A stretch of 64,000 nucleotides of DNA, from NCBI GenBank assembly GCA_030220185.1, contig JASPKZ010007425.1, positions 1 to 64,000 of the forward strand. The letters are read 5' to 3'. Both the position numbers and the translations under genes were made by a program. Source of the DNA: Diploptera punctata (taxonomy: Eukaryota; Arthropoda; Insecta; Blattodea; Blaberidae). The notes below the pieces were generated by a model that was not told the origin of the DNA, did not search any database, and was given only the letters and a program-made list of their open reading frames with translations. Positions 1 to 10,511 of this stretch are shown here, one piece after another; position 1 is the first letter of the stretch; the number at the start of each line of letters is the position of its first letter.

Positions 1-199
1 AGAGACAGAGAGAGAGGGACAGAGAGAGAGACAGAGAGAGAGAAAGAGAGAGAGAGAGACAGAGAGAGAGACAGAGAGAGAGAGAGAGACAGAGAGAGAG
101 AGACAGAGAGAGAGACAGAGAGAGAGACAGAGAGAGAGACAGAGAGAGAGAGAGAGAAAGAGAGAAGAGAGACAGAGAGAGACAGAGAGAGAGAGAGAT
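1..199. repeat. (GA)n / GACAGA purine microsatellite
   Basis: All-purine tract apart from regular C positions, built from GAGAGAGACA-type units. It runs off the left edge of the window, so its full length is unknown. Confidence 0.95.
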
Positions 200-531
200 A
201 TACAAGGATAGATCGTTGACCGCGTTAATCCAACTACAAATGAAAGAACCCGCCCTGCTGTCAGTTTTCCTCTTCCCCCTTACCGTATTAAAATCTGGTG
301 AAGAAAACCCGTAAACACCGTTGCGAGTGAGAGAGGTGAGTGCAGTTGTCTCATTCTACAAATTTCTCGTAAAGTTAAGCCAGAGAGACTAAAATATATC
401 CCCTGCTTCTCGCGCATGCGCATTCCAGCTAACTGATTTGCAGGGGCCCATGGATAGAAAACGCACCTGCACACTTCTGAAGCTTGTCTATGAGAGATCT
501 CGACGGTACAAATACGTCCTTGATTAAAAAC

Positions 532-576
<45 letters not shown>

Positions 577-613
577 ATAATTAAATGTTTAACATTGAGC
601 AATGAAAGCTTAA
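200..613. other. Unassigned, with (TG)/(TA)n at 532-573
   Basis: No gene or repeat family recognised apart from the dinucleotide run. Open frames here are short and have no recognisable protein features. Confidence 0.5.
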
Positions 614-636
614 TATGGTATGATAAGAAAAATAAA

Positions 637-706
637 TGCCTGGACGGGATTCGAACACAGAACTCTGAGTCTGTACCTCCGCGTGTTATTCATTACACCA
701 CCAGGC
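637..706 (-). tRNA. tRNA-like sequence, left arm of fold-back (pseudo-tRNA)
   Basis: On the minus strand a cloverleaf can be drawn: a 6-bp acceptor stem (GCCTGG/CCAGGC), D arm, an anticodon stem with one mismatch, loop GTACAGA (nominal anticodon ACA) and T loop TTCGAAT. The T stem is poorly paired. Decay and its position inside an inverted repeat argue against a decoding tRNA. Confidence 0.5.
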
Positions 707-896
707 GAATCCAATTCAAACACTTATTTTTCTTATATATGTATTATATTCTCCATTATTACTAGATGTCGCGAGAACTCGGTCTTCACTGACATCTAAT
801 AGCTGACTATAAGAAGTAAGCAAATTAAAGAGAACATCTAATAATAATGGTGAATATAATACATATATAAGAAAAATAAGTGTTTGAATTGGATTC

Positions 897-966
897 GCCT
901 GGTGGTGTAATGGATAACACGCTGAGGTACAGACTCAGAGTTCCGGGGTCGAATCCCTTCCAGGCA
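897..966 (+). tRNA. tRNA-like sequence, right arm of fold-back (pseudo-tRNA)
   Basis: Mirror copy of the sequence at 637-706. The anticodon stem CTGAG/CTCAG is intact with loop GTACAGA (nominal ACA, U33 present). The acceptor stem has 6 of 7 pairs, and the T loop is GTCGAAT rather than TTCGAAT. It is followed by a T-rich stretch that could terminate pol III. Probably a tRNA-derived promoter rather than a functional tRNA. Confidence 0.5.
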
Positions 967-989
967 TTTACTTTTCTTATCATACCATA

Positions 990-2555
990 TATATATATGC
1001 ATATTTTTGGAGATCGTTTAAATAATTTAAGGATAGTATTCATGATTACAAATATTAAATTTCTTCAGAACTTGGGGGGTTCAATGAAGCGCTGTAGTAA
1101 CGAAAGAGTCATGGCAGTGTAAATTAGTATTTTAAGTAACAATTATAGATCGGATTATGATTTTGTATGTCTGGGCACAAAACGTACAATCAGATATCTC
1201 GAAAAAAGTCAAGATTGAGGGATCAATGAACATTGTAATTTGGAGGAAAAAATATCTGAGAACAGGGACGGTAGTACGAATTTACAAATTAGTAATGCGA
1301 CACCTCCTTCACATATTTTTTTCAGAACAAAGGCCGAAACAATACAAAACAAATGTTATAAACAAAAGAAATTATTACATATACTGTAGAGTGATTATAA
1401 ATAAAGCACGAAATGACAGAATCAGAAATTAATAAATTCGAGAACAGTATGGGATAAAAAAAGAGACACAAATTGAATAATAATGTCTTTAAATGATGAT
1501 AATATATAAAAATCGTACGATGTAATAATCCAACTGTCAGGCGGTCACCCACGAAAACAACGATAAAGACGAAAAATAAAAAGTTAATTCCAACAAGCTG
1601 TAAGACTAGGATTAAGAGACGAAGACGATTGCATAGATACAGCCATGTGAACAGCACATACGTGTTACTTAACTGTCATTAATATTGGTCTAAATCATGA
1701 TTTTTAATTTGTTTTAATTCCAAGTATTCAGTTATGTTTAAGTTTACATACTGTACTTAGGGACCAATCGCTATAACATTCACTTTTTATATAGCCTAAG
1801 CCCATGCAGTGGAACTTTAATAGTTGTTAATGCAAAATAAATTCTTGTCCAAACATATATATATATATATATATATAATTAATTTTAATAAATTGAGCCA
1901 GTTGGTCATGTTGTAACATTATGTAAAACTACATATTAATGATGTCACTGTGAAACATGTTATTGTTCTTGTACTAATTTCATATTTTCTCTTTCAGGTA
2001 AACTATGCATCCCGCATTAATACAACAGTCGCTGTGGGTTTGTAATTAACATAACATTACTTCTAAACAACAAACAATACTGTTTTATATGAAACCAAGA
2101 ATTAAAAATATAATACAATCATGCTTACTTTACACTGACAACGAAATATTCCTCATATTTTCCAATCCCTTCGCCCTTAGGTCTATCAATTAATTGAAGA
2201 TAATAAAATGTCAAAAAATTAATTTCGTGTAATTGTTAACACATTTCGTTTTATGGACAAGACATATTTATTGAATGTTATTAAAAGTTTCGGGGAAATG
2301 TAAAAGAAACTATAGGAATGCTATATATATATTCTTTATTTAATAATTTCCCATAACTTCTCCAGTCTCTATTTATCCCCTATGATACACGAAGGAAAAC
2401 TATATCCCTATAAACAACTCAACTTCTCTGTGATTTGTTCCTTCCTGTTAAATAACAGTAATTTGTGTTCATATTTTCGTTTTATTTTTAATTGATAGAA
2501 TTGTATAGCAATAGTGTATGATTCCTAATATTTAATGAATTAACTAATATATAAA
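990..2555. other. Unassigned AT-rich DNA
   Basis: No coding or repeat signal recognised except (TA)n at about 1855-1877. Open frames in both directions are rich in Ile, Tyr and Phe, as expected of chance ORFs in AT-rich sequence. Confidence 0.5.
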
Positions 2556-2559
2556 AATT

Positions 2560-2705
2560 AATGGTTGTTTATTTGTTCGTATTTTATGCGCTGCCATCGT
2601 TGATCCGATTGTGATGGGTATTTTTGCAAAATGTTCAGGAGATTCCCGGGATGAACATATGCTATAAGAGAGTTGTGATATTCAACTCCTACACCTTCAA
2701 AAACG
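2560..2705 (+). repeat. Dispersed repeat copy 1 (partner at 5645-5820)
   Basis: Shares about 140 bp of similar sequence with 5645-5820, including TTGTTCGTATTTTATG, ATCCGATTGTGATGGG, GATTCCCGGGATGAACATA and TTCAACTCCTAC. No terminal structure or ORF is visible, so the family is not identified. Confidence 0.7.
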
Positions 2706-2773
2706 ACACAATGCACCTAATAATAACAGTTATGGCTGATTTCGTTCTCATGTCGGTCCGCCACATTTAAATA

Positions 2774-3031
2774 ACTGTAAATTGCGGAGCAACAGGCCAC
2801 CATGCCTCCTAACGTAACTGCCCAGCTTATAAGGCAGCTAAGCAAGCTTATATAAAAGCCCGAGAACCCAAACCTCCAACACATAATGTCAACACTCCCC
2901 GTACTTTTACTTCTGTAAAAGTAAATCCCACCCTATCCTTCAGTCACGTCATAAATTCTGGCAATCAAGCTCAACAACGCATTGATCGTAGCACTGCTCG
3001 AGCACCTACGCAGCCTGTATTTCACCTTTAA
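2774..3031 (+). pseudogene. Jockey-type LINE ORF1 (gag-like) fragment
   Basis: The frame reads a zinc-knuckle remnant (NCGATGHHAS, one in-frame stop, then RNCPAYKAAKQAYIKA), followed by a Pro/Thr-rich linker and the segment NPTLSFSHVINSGNQ, ending at a TAA. A CCHC knuckle, then a basic CPxY-K stretch, then a Pro-rich linker and an SFA/SHV motif is the usual C-terminal layout of the nucleic-acid-binding ORF1 protein of Jockey-clade LINEs. The stop codon and missing upstream knuckles mark it as dead. The minus-strand Jockey RT piece at 4806-5150 has the opposite orientation, so the two are not one simple insertion. Confidence 0.6.
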
Positions 3032-3769
3032 TAACCGAACAGGCCAAACAGGCACTCCAAGACTTCTAGCCTATATTGGCTGACTTTAAATCTCCAATGG
3101 AGCGCTTGTTGTTCCTGTCACAATTGGTGAATATGTGTATCAGTGATAATGGCTAAAATGTAAGCAAGATGTGTACATTTACATCTTTGCATGAAATGCT
3201 ATGGTACGCAGTATGGGACGCCTTGCCTCAGCGACGTGCTGTATTAAAAATAACATATTTACCCAATTTTACCCTCGTTAAACCCAGCCAGAGATTTGGC
3301 TATTTGATCTCACCTGGAGTGGCGTAGCTCATTCCACACTGCTGGATTTCCGATTCTCGGCTTGAAGGCAGTGTGGATTCTGATGCCCTAATTCAGGTCA
3401 TGACATCCCAAATCTCTGTCCAATTTTTATCACCATCGGCACACACATACTGGCGCCGCCAAGTAGGCTCAGATTAAGTGAACTGAAACCCCGAGCCACT
3501 CTCTACTTAGCTGCCACAGAGCCCAGTCGGTTCTAACATACGCAGCTCACTGGGCGAAGCTAGACTTCGCCTTATTCAGTCAGTCAGTCAGATTAATCCT
3601 GGAGTATTCAAATGCGGCCTTGTGGGGGCGGCTATGAAATTCCTTCGGGAGAACTAATAGTTAGTACTACCGCGGGTTCCAAGGCAAGCCTTTTTGTCCT
3701 GCTAATTTTGAAGTGTGGCCGAAAGATTTAGAAAGAAAGAAAGAAAGAAAAATGTTAACATGGCAGGGT
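3032..3769. other. Unassigned, probable LINE-derived flank
   Basis: Contains a GC-richer stretch (about 3300-3580), then (CAGT)n at about 3578-3593, and (GAAA)n at about 3729-3750. The short tetranucleotide run could be the tail of a degenerate non-LTR element. No protein similarity recognised. Confidence 0.4.
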
Positions 3770-4805
3770 GTTTAGTAGTGTGTATTTTAATGTGTTTTCT
3801 GTAGGTGTTGGGATTTTGGTATGTATCAGTAGTTGTTATGGTGTTGTTCAGAAGGCTTCGTCGCATACGGAGATCTTGGTGTTATATAGCAAGGCAGCAG
3901 CAATCGCATTCCCCATCCGGCATTAATTTAGAAAAATGGGTATTTAATTGATATTTACTTGGTGAAGCAAGGGGCCACTCCGGAATTTGCCTTAGCGCTA
4001 AGGGAAACCACCACAAAACCTTAGCAGAGAGGGTTGAATTTAATAAATGTAGGAGGCCAAAATCAGTCAGGGTATGTGGATAGGTATAGGATGAGGTAAG
4101 GTGTATCTTTATTGAAAATTTTATTTAGGATTTTTGGTATATTATTTAATTTTATTTTAAGGTTGATGCTTGTGATGTTCTAATGCCATTGATGTGCAGC
4201 TACTCAGGCCAATGGGCTGAAACAAATTTTTTTGGTGTATGTAATGTATTTAAAAGTTTGTGATTTGTGGTTGAACGGTAAGGTTTTTTTTATGTCACCG
4301 TTAGAGATAGATGGTTTGTCACAATCTGGTGTGATAATGACACTCCGATCAGCACGAGTGCCAGTCGGAGTGTCGTGATGTTTGTCAAAATCGGTTTCCG
4401 TTGACATTGAAGCTGACTACAAGTGTCAGCCATATATCATGGTGGTTGTCCTTAATCGGCTCTTATGGTGAATAGCCGGCCGAATTACCTTGCAGGACTA
4501 TATATTTAGTCTGCTTTATTTGTCTTCTTCGGTTATGCAGTGCATTCCGAGATGACACCGTCAGCCAGAATGCACTGCTAGTCCATTTCATCGGCTCTAT
4601 GGTGAATAGCCGGAGGAATCACCTTTTCAGGTCTCAGTAAAGCATGCCATATGTTTGGTAGTATTTTGGTGGCTCTAGCATGTTTATCATATGTAGTGTC
4701 ATAGTGTCCGAGGTTCGCTACCAGTGGGTTTCTATGGTTTTCGTAGCGCATATAGAATCTTCATGATTGGTCTACTATGTATTCTTGTAAGGGGTTTGTA
4801 TTCGC
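3770..4805 (-). mobile_element. Probable 3' region of a Jockey-type LINE with an internal 135-bp duplication
   Basis: Lies immediately downstream, on the minus strand, of the RT fragment at 4806-5150. The sequence around ATCGGCTCTTATGGTGAATAGCCGG occurs twice, starting near 4452 and 4587, giving a tandem repeat of about 135 bp. An open frame at 4204-4407 (-) has no recognised domain. Assignment to the LINE rests on adjacency only. Confidence 0.4.
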
Positions 4806-5150
4806 TTACTTTTGTACTGTTTTATGTGGTGTGTACCTCGGTAGGTTCGTGATTCTGTAGAGTACTTTATTTTGAAACCTATACAGTTTCTGCATGTGTG
4901 TTTTGGCCGCATGTCCCCAGATTGGACATACATAAGTGATTATAGGTCTTATTAATGTTTTATACATGATAACTTTAAGATTACTGTTGAGTTTATTATC
5001 TGTGTTCAGTAATGGATATAACTTATTAGTTGAATGCATACTTTTTGAGGGTGTTATTTACATGGTATTTAAAAGTTAATTTGGAGTCTAGTGTGAGATC
5101 TAGATATTTAATATGAGTGCTCCATTTGTATTGTGTTGCCATTGATTTTT
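4806..5150 (-). pseudogene. Jockey-type LINE reverse transcriptase C-terminus
   Basis: From 5150 downward one frame reads HIKYLDLTLDSKLTFKYHV, then, after stop codons near 5040, LYPLLNTDNKLNSNLKVIMY, TLIRPIITYVCPIWGHAAKT and QNKVLYRITNLPRY. The series 'YLG-LDSKLTF-HV', 'K-LLYK--IRP--TY--PIWG-A', 'QNK-LR-I-N-PRY' is typical of the region downstream of the RT catalytic core in Jockey-clade elements. The catalytic core is absent, so this is a truncated copy. Confidence 0.8.
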
Positions 5151-5236
5151 AGGGGTGTTGGTAAGTTATTATGTCTTTATGTTTCCGTGAGAATAGAAAG
5201 GCTACATAAATAACTGACACAAGATATTCCCAAGAT

Positions 5237-5345
5237 ATTCCTGCCAGTTATTAAAACGTAACGGGTCGCAAGGAAACGAAGGTCATGTAAAAATCTTAAG
5301 TAATTATTGTACACTAGCTAATACCCGGCGTGCGTTGGTATGCCT
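5237..5345 (+). repeat. Dispersed repeat, left inverted flank of the telomere-like block
   Basis: TCATGTAAAAATCTTAAG and AATACCCGGCGTGCGTTGG match the complement of 8663-8780 over about 110 bp with divergence. A third copy is at 45775-45895 and a partial fourth near 47985-48060. Confidence 0.7.
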
Positions 5346-5644
5346 AAATATATTATATGTGTTTTTACGTTTAGTTGAATAAGTAAAAGAAAGATAATTA
5401 TAAATTTATATCGTTATTGTTTTTAGATACCCCGTGCTGATTACACGGCGTTGCCCAAGAATCTACTTATCCCTATCTTCAATGGCATAAATTAGCTTAA
5501 AGACGAAAATTCTGTTTTTATGTTTAATTGAATAAGTAGAAAAAAATTATATTCGTTATTGCAGCTAAAACAACCTATAAAGTAATTAATTCTATTTCCA
5601 AACCACCTTTCATACAATCCAAATGTAATATATAAAAAATCATG
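5346..5644. other. Unassigned AT-rich DNA inside the inverted flanks
   Basis: Two similar stretches around 'TTTAGTTGAATAAGTA' (about 5370) and 'TTTAATTGAATAAGTA' (about 5523) suggest an old local duplication. No gene seen. Confidence 0.4.
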
Positions 5645-5820
5645 TTTGATTGTTTGTTTGCTTGCTTGTTTGTTCGTATTTTATGTGCTGCCATACCGTT
5701 CATCCGATTGTGATGGGGCATTTTTCAAAATCTTCAGGTGATTCCCGGGATGAACATAGGCTATGAAAGAGTTATGATACTCAACTCCTACGTCTTTAAA
5801 AATCAGCATTTTTAGTAAAA
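5645..5820 (+). repeat. Dispersed repeat copy 2 (partner at 2560-2705)
   Basis: Same family as 2560-2705, preceded by a (TTGTTTGC)-like run. Shares GATTCCCGGGATGAACATA and CTCAACTCCTACGTC-type sequence. Unknown element. Confidence 0.7.
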
Positions 5821-5869
5821 AAGTGAAATAGTAGCTTTTTGGGCGCTTAAATGATCTAGCCTGTATGCA

Positions 5870-7640
5870 CTGTAATATACTGATCCAACCTGACCGAATA
5901 TGACCTACACTGAACGAATCTAACCTTACCTGAGCGTACGTAACGTAACCTAATATAATCTAACCTAACCGAACCTAGTCGAAGCTAACTGAGTTTAAAC
6001 CTATCCTGAACCTAACTTGAACCTAGCCTGAACAAATTTGAACCTAGCCTGAACCTAACCTAAATATACAGTGAACCTAACCTGAACTAGCCTGAACCTA
6101 AGCTGAACCTATACTGAACCTAACATAAACATAACCTGACCCTAGCTTGATCTTGCCTGATCGTAGCCTGAACCTAACTTAAACTCAGCCTCAAACTAAC
6201 CTGAACCTAACCTGAATCTAGCCTGAACCTAAACCAACCTGAACCTAGCCTGAAAGTACGTGAAACATAACCTGAATCTAACCAGAATTTAAATTGAACC
6301 TAACCTGAACCTAACTTGAATCTAGTCTGAACCTAACCTCAACCATGCCTGAACATTGCCTGAATCTAACCTTAACCTAACCAGAACCTAACTTGAACCT
6401 AACCTGAGCCTACACCAACATGAACCTAGCCTGAAAGTACATGAAACATAACCTTAATCTTAACCTAACTTGAATCTAGTCTGAATTTAACCTGAATCTA
6501 ACCAGAACTTAAAATGAACCTAACCTGAACCTAAATTGAATCTACACTGAACATAACCTGAACAAAGCCTGAACTTGGCCTGAATCTAACCTGAACCTAG
6601 CCAGAATTTAACTTAAACCTAACCTGAACCTAACTTGAACATAGCTTGAACCAATTCTGAACCTATCATATATATAATTTGAACCTAATCTAAACCTAAA
6701 CCTAATATTAACCTAATTTCAACCTAAATTTAACCTAACCTGAACCTAACATAACCTAAACCGAACCTAAACTAAACCTACACTGAAATTACACTGACCA
6801 TAAACTGAACCTAACAAGAATTTAACCCGAAACTAAATCTGACCTAACGGTGCCTAACCTAACCTAACATAACCTAACCTAACCTAATCAAGTCTAACCT
6901 AACCTGAATCCAAACCCGAACCCAAACTCGAAACAAGTAATCCGATTCCAAAACAAAAAACCAAAACCCGAAATCAAAACTAAAAGAAAAACTGAAATCA
7001 AAACAGAAACCCAAACTGAACTCAAACCCGAACTCAAACTGAACCTGAACCCAGACCCGGATTTAACGCGGAACTAAGCCGAATAAAATCTGACCTAAAC
7101 CTCACCTAACCCCGACCTAACCCTGGCATAACCCGGACATAATACTGTACTAACCCGGACCTAACCTAACCTAGACCTAACCGAAATGAATCATCCGAAC
7201 CGAACCTCACTGAACCTAACCTAACCTACCCTATTCTAACCCCAAATGATATAATCAACTACTATCCTTCATTAAGAGGCTAATTCAAGAGACCCTTGAT
7301 AACTTAATCGAGCCCAAACTAACTTAACATAACCTAACCGAAAATGACTTACCCTGACCTGACCTATACCTGGCCGATACCTAACCTAACCCAGAAACAG
7401 AATCTAAAAAGTCCAACCGATCCGATCAAACCCCGGAACTAACCCTGACATAATCTAACCGAAACGAACCATACCGAACCGAATCTAACTAAACCTAACT
7501 TAACCTATTCTACCCTATCCTAACCTAACCTAACCTGTCCTAATCTAACCTATCCTAACCTAACCTTTCCTAACCTAACCTAACCTAACCGAGACTAACC
7601 GAACCTAACGTGACCGATACCTGACCGATACTTGACATTA
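5870..7640 (+). repeat. Degenerate interstitial telomere-like array, (CCTAA)n / (CCTGAA)n
   Basis: About 1.8 kb made almost entirely of CCTAA (complement TTAGG, the ancestral insect telomere unit) alternating with CCTGAA and CCTAG variants, often as an 11-bp unit CCTGAACCTAA. Pure pentamer runs survive at about 6848-6905 and 7515-7590. Variant units increase in the middle. It is internal, not at a chromosome end in this window. It could be a telomere relic, a telomerase-healed break, or an independent minisatellite that resembles telomeric DNA. Confidence 0.85.
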
Positions 7641-7965
7641 CCGATACCTAACCTAACCCAGAAACATAGTCTAAAATGTCCAACCGATCCTACCAAACTA
7701 CTCCTAAACCCATGAAATTACCTTTATGACGACCAAATTACCAGTATCTAATCAAACTACATCTATAAAGACCAAAACTATCAGTAAACCGACTAAACTA
7801 CCTCTAAAACGAAAAACTACCCTAAACCGATCAAGTTACGTCTAAAACGATAAAATGACCCTTAAACCGATGAATTTACATCTAAAACGTTGGAATTACC
7901 CGTAACCGGCCAATTTACCTCTAACCCGACCAAACAACCACAAAACTGAAAATTACGACATAAAT
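7641..7965 (+). repeat. Degenerate A/C-rich extension of the array
   Basis: Continues from the telomere-like block but with units like AAACTACC, CTAAACCGA and AAAACGACC. Probably the same array drifting further; unit structure is weak. Confidence 0.55.
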
Positions 7966-8662
7966 TTATATTTTTTTTTCTTTTCGCTTATTTAACTAAA
8001 CATAAAAACACATTTTTGCGCGATAGTGCGTTTTCTAGTACTTACAGCAATGGCGACCTATAATTGAAAGTTCAACTTCCTCCATTTTGGGGTTGCCAAT
8101 CTAAATAACTATACTGTAATATTACATATTACAAACCACATGTGGGAAGTAAAACCACTTGTATACTACGCACAATGTATATACAAAAATATATCTAAAA
8201 GGTAGTGTTAATATACATTATACGAAAGATTCGCTGTATTTTAAATTAACGGGACTTTATTTGAAACAATATAAAACAATAAATACGTACTTGCCGCCAT
8301 TTTTAACTGATTGGTGCCACAGCCTGCTGCAGTTTCAAATAATATACATTACCCACACTGTTAACGTAAGTAAGTTGTTTATAATGAACGTAACTATTTC
8401 CAACAAAGAAGTTATTATTTTACTATTATTTATTGTTTTGAAAACACCATCGCACGAAAAATAATGTACAAGATTATATAAAATGAGATAAATCTGTCAT
8501 ATAAAAATTCCTTAAAGTAAATATTATAAGCACGTTTGTGAAATGTTTTACAAAATCTCGGAAATTACAAATCACGCCATCGCTCGGTTTTTTAACATAT
8601 GCCTCGCTTCTGTAAAAAGCACTTCCCAATCTCGCATCTTAGTATACTATTAATTCATTTGG
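7966..8662. other. Unassigned AT-rich DNA
   Basis: Open frame at 8159-8464 (+) has no recognisable domain, and its composition is that of chance AT-rich coding. No repeat match seen inside the window. Confidence 0.45.
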
Positions 8663-8780
8663 GTATGGCAGTGCACGCCGGGTATTGGATAATATTCAAT
8701 AATAACTTAAAGTTTTACATGATATTGTTTTCTTTGCGGTCCGGAACACCTAAATAACAGGCAGGAGAAATTGTTGTTTC
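8663..8780 (-). repeat. Dispersed repeat, right inverted flank of the telomere-like block
   Basis: Complement of 5237-5345: includes GCACGCCGGGTATTGG and TTTACATGATATTG. Its outer part (CGGTCCGGAACACCTAAATA) matches the copy at 45775-45895, which extends further to CTTAAATTGGCGAAACAA. Confidence 0.7.
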
Positions 8781-9034
8781 GCCAATTTAAGGTTAAGATT
8801 ATTGCCGTCTCGTATTCAACAAAATCAATTGAATAAGGCTGTGATGGTTTTGTTAGAGTGCCAAACAGTAAAACTGACATTACTTCATAACTGATTAATT
8901 TATGGACTCATGTTTAATTGGACTAAATAAACCTAATAATATCCGGGAAGAAATAAATAAAATATTACAAAATGCTAAGAAATGTCATTTTTCAATAAAT
9001 ACAGTATTTAAATTCAAAATATTTTTAATGAAAC

Positions 9035-9320
9035 ACTAATTACACCACTGTTAACTTATGCAGTGAAATCTGGGTTCTGACTGAACATGGCAAATCTCAG
9101 CTAGCTTTTAGAAAGAAGATACTCAGAAGGATATATATGGACCTATTAAGGAAAATGCGTTATATAATGTAAATAACACTGATAAATTGGGACTGGAAGT
9201 AAACATTAATAAAACCAACTATATTTCCACATATAAAAATACATTATATAATGGAAATGGACAGTTAATGACAAATGAGGGAAATTTTGAAGAAACAATT
9301 CCAAGGAGTTCCAGACAAAA
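9035..9320 (+). pseudogene. Two abutting LINE RT fragments
   Basis: 9035-9170 reads, across frame breaks, 'PLLTYA-VKSG-VLTEHGKSQLAF-KKILRRIYGPIKEN', a typical post-RT segment of a LINE. 9175-9300 is homologous to the RTE copy at 17215-17330 (GGACTGGAAGTAAACATTAA, ATGGAAATGGACAGTTAATG). Both lack catalytic motifs. Confidence 0.7.
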
Positions 9321-9472
9321 CTGAATCTAGGTTATAAGCTGATTATTTTTTTAAAACTCACGCCCCATCATTAAAATAAGTGTAAGCCTACTGTCTAGTA
9401 CTGTATAAAAATGATGGACACTGAACTCTCAACAAATGTTCCCCTTCTTTGTTTTGTAAAAGTATAATTTAT

Positions 9473-9668
9473 ATTGTTACTTGGAAGCTTCTTGTAGGAA
9501 AACCAGAGGAAACACGCCCAGATGATAGACCAAGAATGAGGTGGCAGAATAACATTAACTATGATTTGAGAGAAGTAGATAATACAGGGAATTATTGGAA
9601 AATATTACCTGAGGACAGGGATGTATGTCCGGTCGGCCATGAACCTACAGGTTCCATAGTGTCAATAA
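9473..9668 (+). pseudogene. RTE-type LINE 3' terminal fragment
   Basis: Homologous to 17752-17950: TGGAAGCTTCTTGTAGGAAA, then PRMRWQNNINYDLREVDNTG, then a decayed NLR-V end and GTGTCAATAAG in place of GTGCCAGTGAG. The (AGTA)n tail is lost. Confidence 0.85.
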
Positions 9669-10246
9669 GTTGAGTTGGAAATACAGAAACAAAATTGCAA
9701 CTCTACAAATCAGTTTTAGGTTCGCATAAATAACCCAACGTTTGAAACAGTAAGAGTAGATTTACTTTAAAAACTAATAACAATTTGCGCTAAAAATCCA
9801 TTAAACACAAAAATGAAATTTAATTGTTTGTTACATTTCAGGACTGAAGCGAATAATGTAACTGAATGCGATCTCTAAGACAGAAGACATGCGCGTTGTA
9901 ATCATCAACACAAGAAATTAAATTAACTTAATAAATTCAAATATCTACTCGTAGTCAGTAATTACTTACTGTATCCGATTTTTTAATTACATATTTTACT
10001 CAAATAATTTTATGCAATTTGATAATTTTTTTAATTGACGTGAAATTCTGGTTTAAAATTTCTGCATGAATGATCCTTTCTCGTTTATCTTACTTAGAGG
10101 CCCTTAATATTTTCCAAATACTTAACACCAAAAACCATTAATTATGTAATGTAAAATTACCTTAAAATTTCAAATGAATGTAATAATAACAATAATAATA
10201 ATAATAATAATAATATTTAAATTAGGAATATTCAACAATACAGTCT
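9669..10246. other. Unassigned, with (AAT)n at about 10180-10215
   Basis: AT-rich, no gene or element recognised apart from the trinucleotide run. Confidence 0.5.
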
Positions 10247-10470
10247 TTCTCCTTCAACCCAAAGTGATTTGTCGCCAGAGGTTCCTGTTTAGAGCATCAT
10301 CTTCCCTCACACCTCTAGCTTCCATACTTCTCCTCACTCCACCCATCCAAAGTTCTCTAGGTCTGCCTCTTCCACTTCTTCCTTCAGCTTTCCAATTAAG
10401 GATCTTCTTTGGTATTCTCGCTTCTTCCATTCTTATGAGGTGTCCATACTATTTCAAACGTTTGCCTTCT
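10247..10470 (-). pseudogene. LINE endonuclease-RT C-terminal fragment
   Basis: The minus strand reads KRLKYYGHLIRMEEARIPKK, ILNWKAEGRSGRGRPRELWM and GGVRRSMEARGVREDDALNR. The WYGH-RM-E-R-PK and GRGRPR-W motifs mark the C-terminal tail common in insect non-LTR elements. It is bounded on both sides by (AAT)n runs (10180-10215 and 10478-10511), so it is a short internal scrap. Confidence 0.8.
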
Positions 10471-10476
10471 ATTTTT

Positions 10477-10511
<35 letters not shown>

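Larger units (their letters stand above)
614..989. mobile_element. Fold-back element with a tRNA-like sequence in each arm
   Basis: The left arm (about 614-770) and right arm (about 833-989) are near-perfect inverted repeats of about 157 bp around a 60-bp spacer. The outer tips are TATGGTATGATAAG and its complement. Each arm contains a 70-nt tRNA-like sequence with an A-box-like TGGTGTAATGGATAA and a B-box TTCGAATCC. The spacer contains a smaller AGATGTC/GACATCT hairpin. No transposase is present. It could be a fold-back transposon or MITE that captured a tRNA, or an inverted duplication of a SINE. Confidence 0.75.

Noticed and set aside
637..966. A pair of functional tRNA-Cys genes
   Set aside because: T stems are broken, an ACA anticodon is not the normal Cys isoacceptor, and both lie inside a fold-back repeat.
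5870..7640. CRISPR-like or satellite array
   Set aside because: There are no equal-length repeats with unique spacers; units are 5-6 bp and grade into one another, fitting a telomere-like array.
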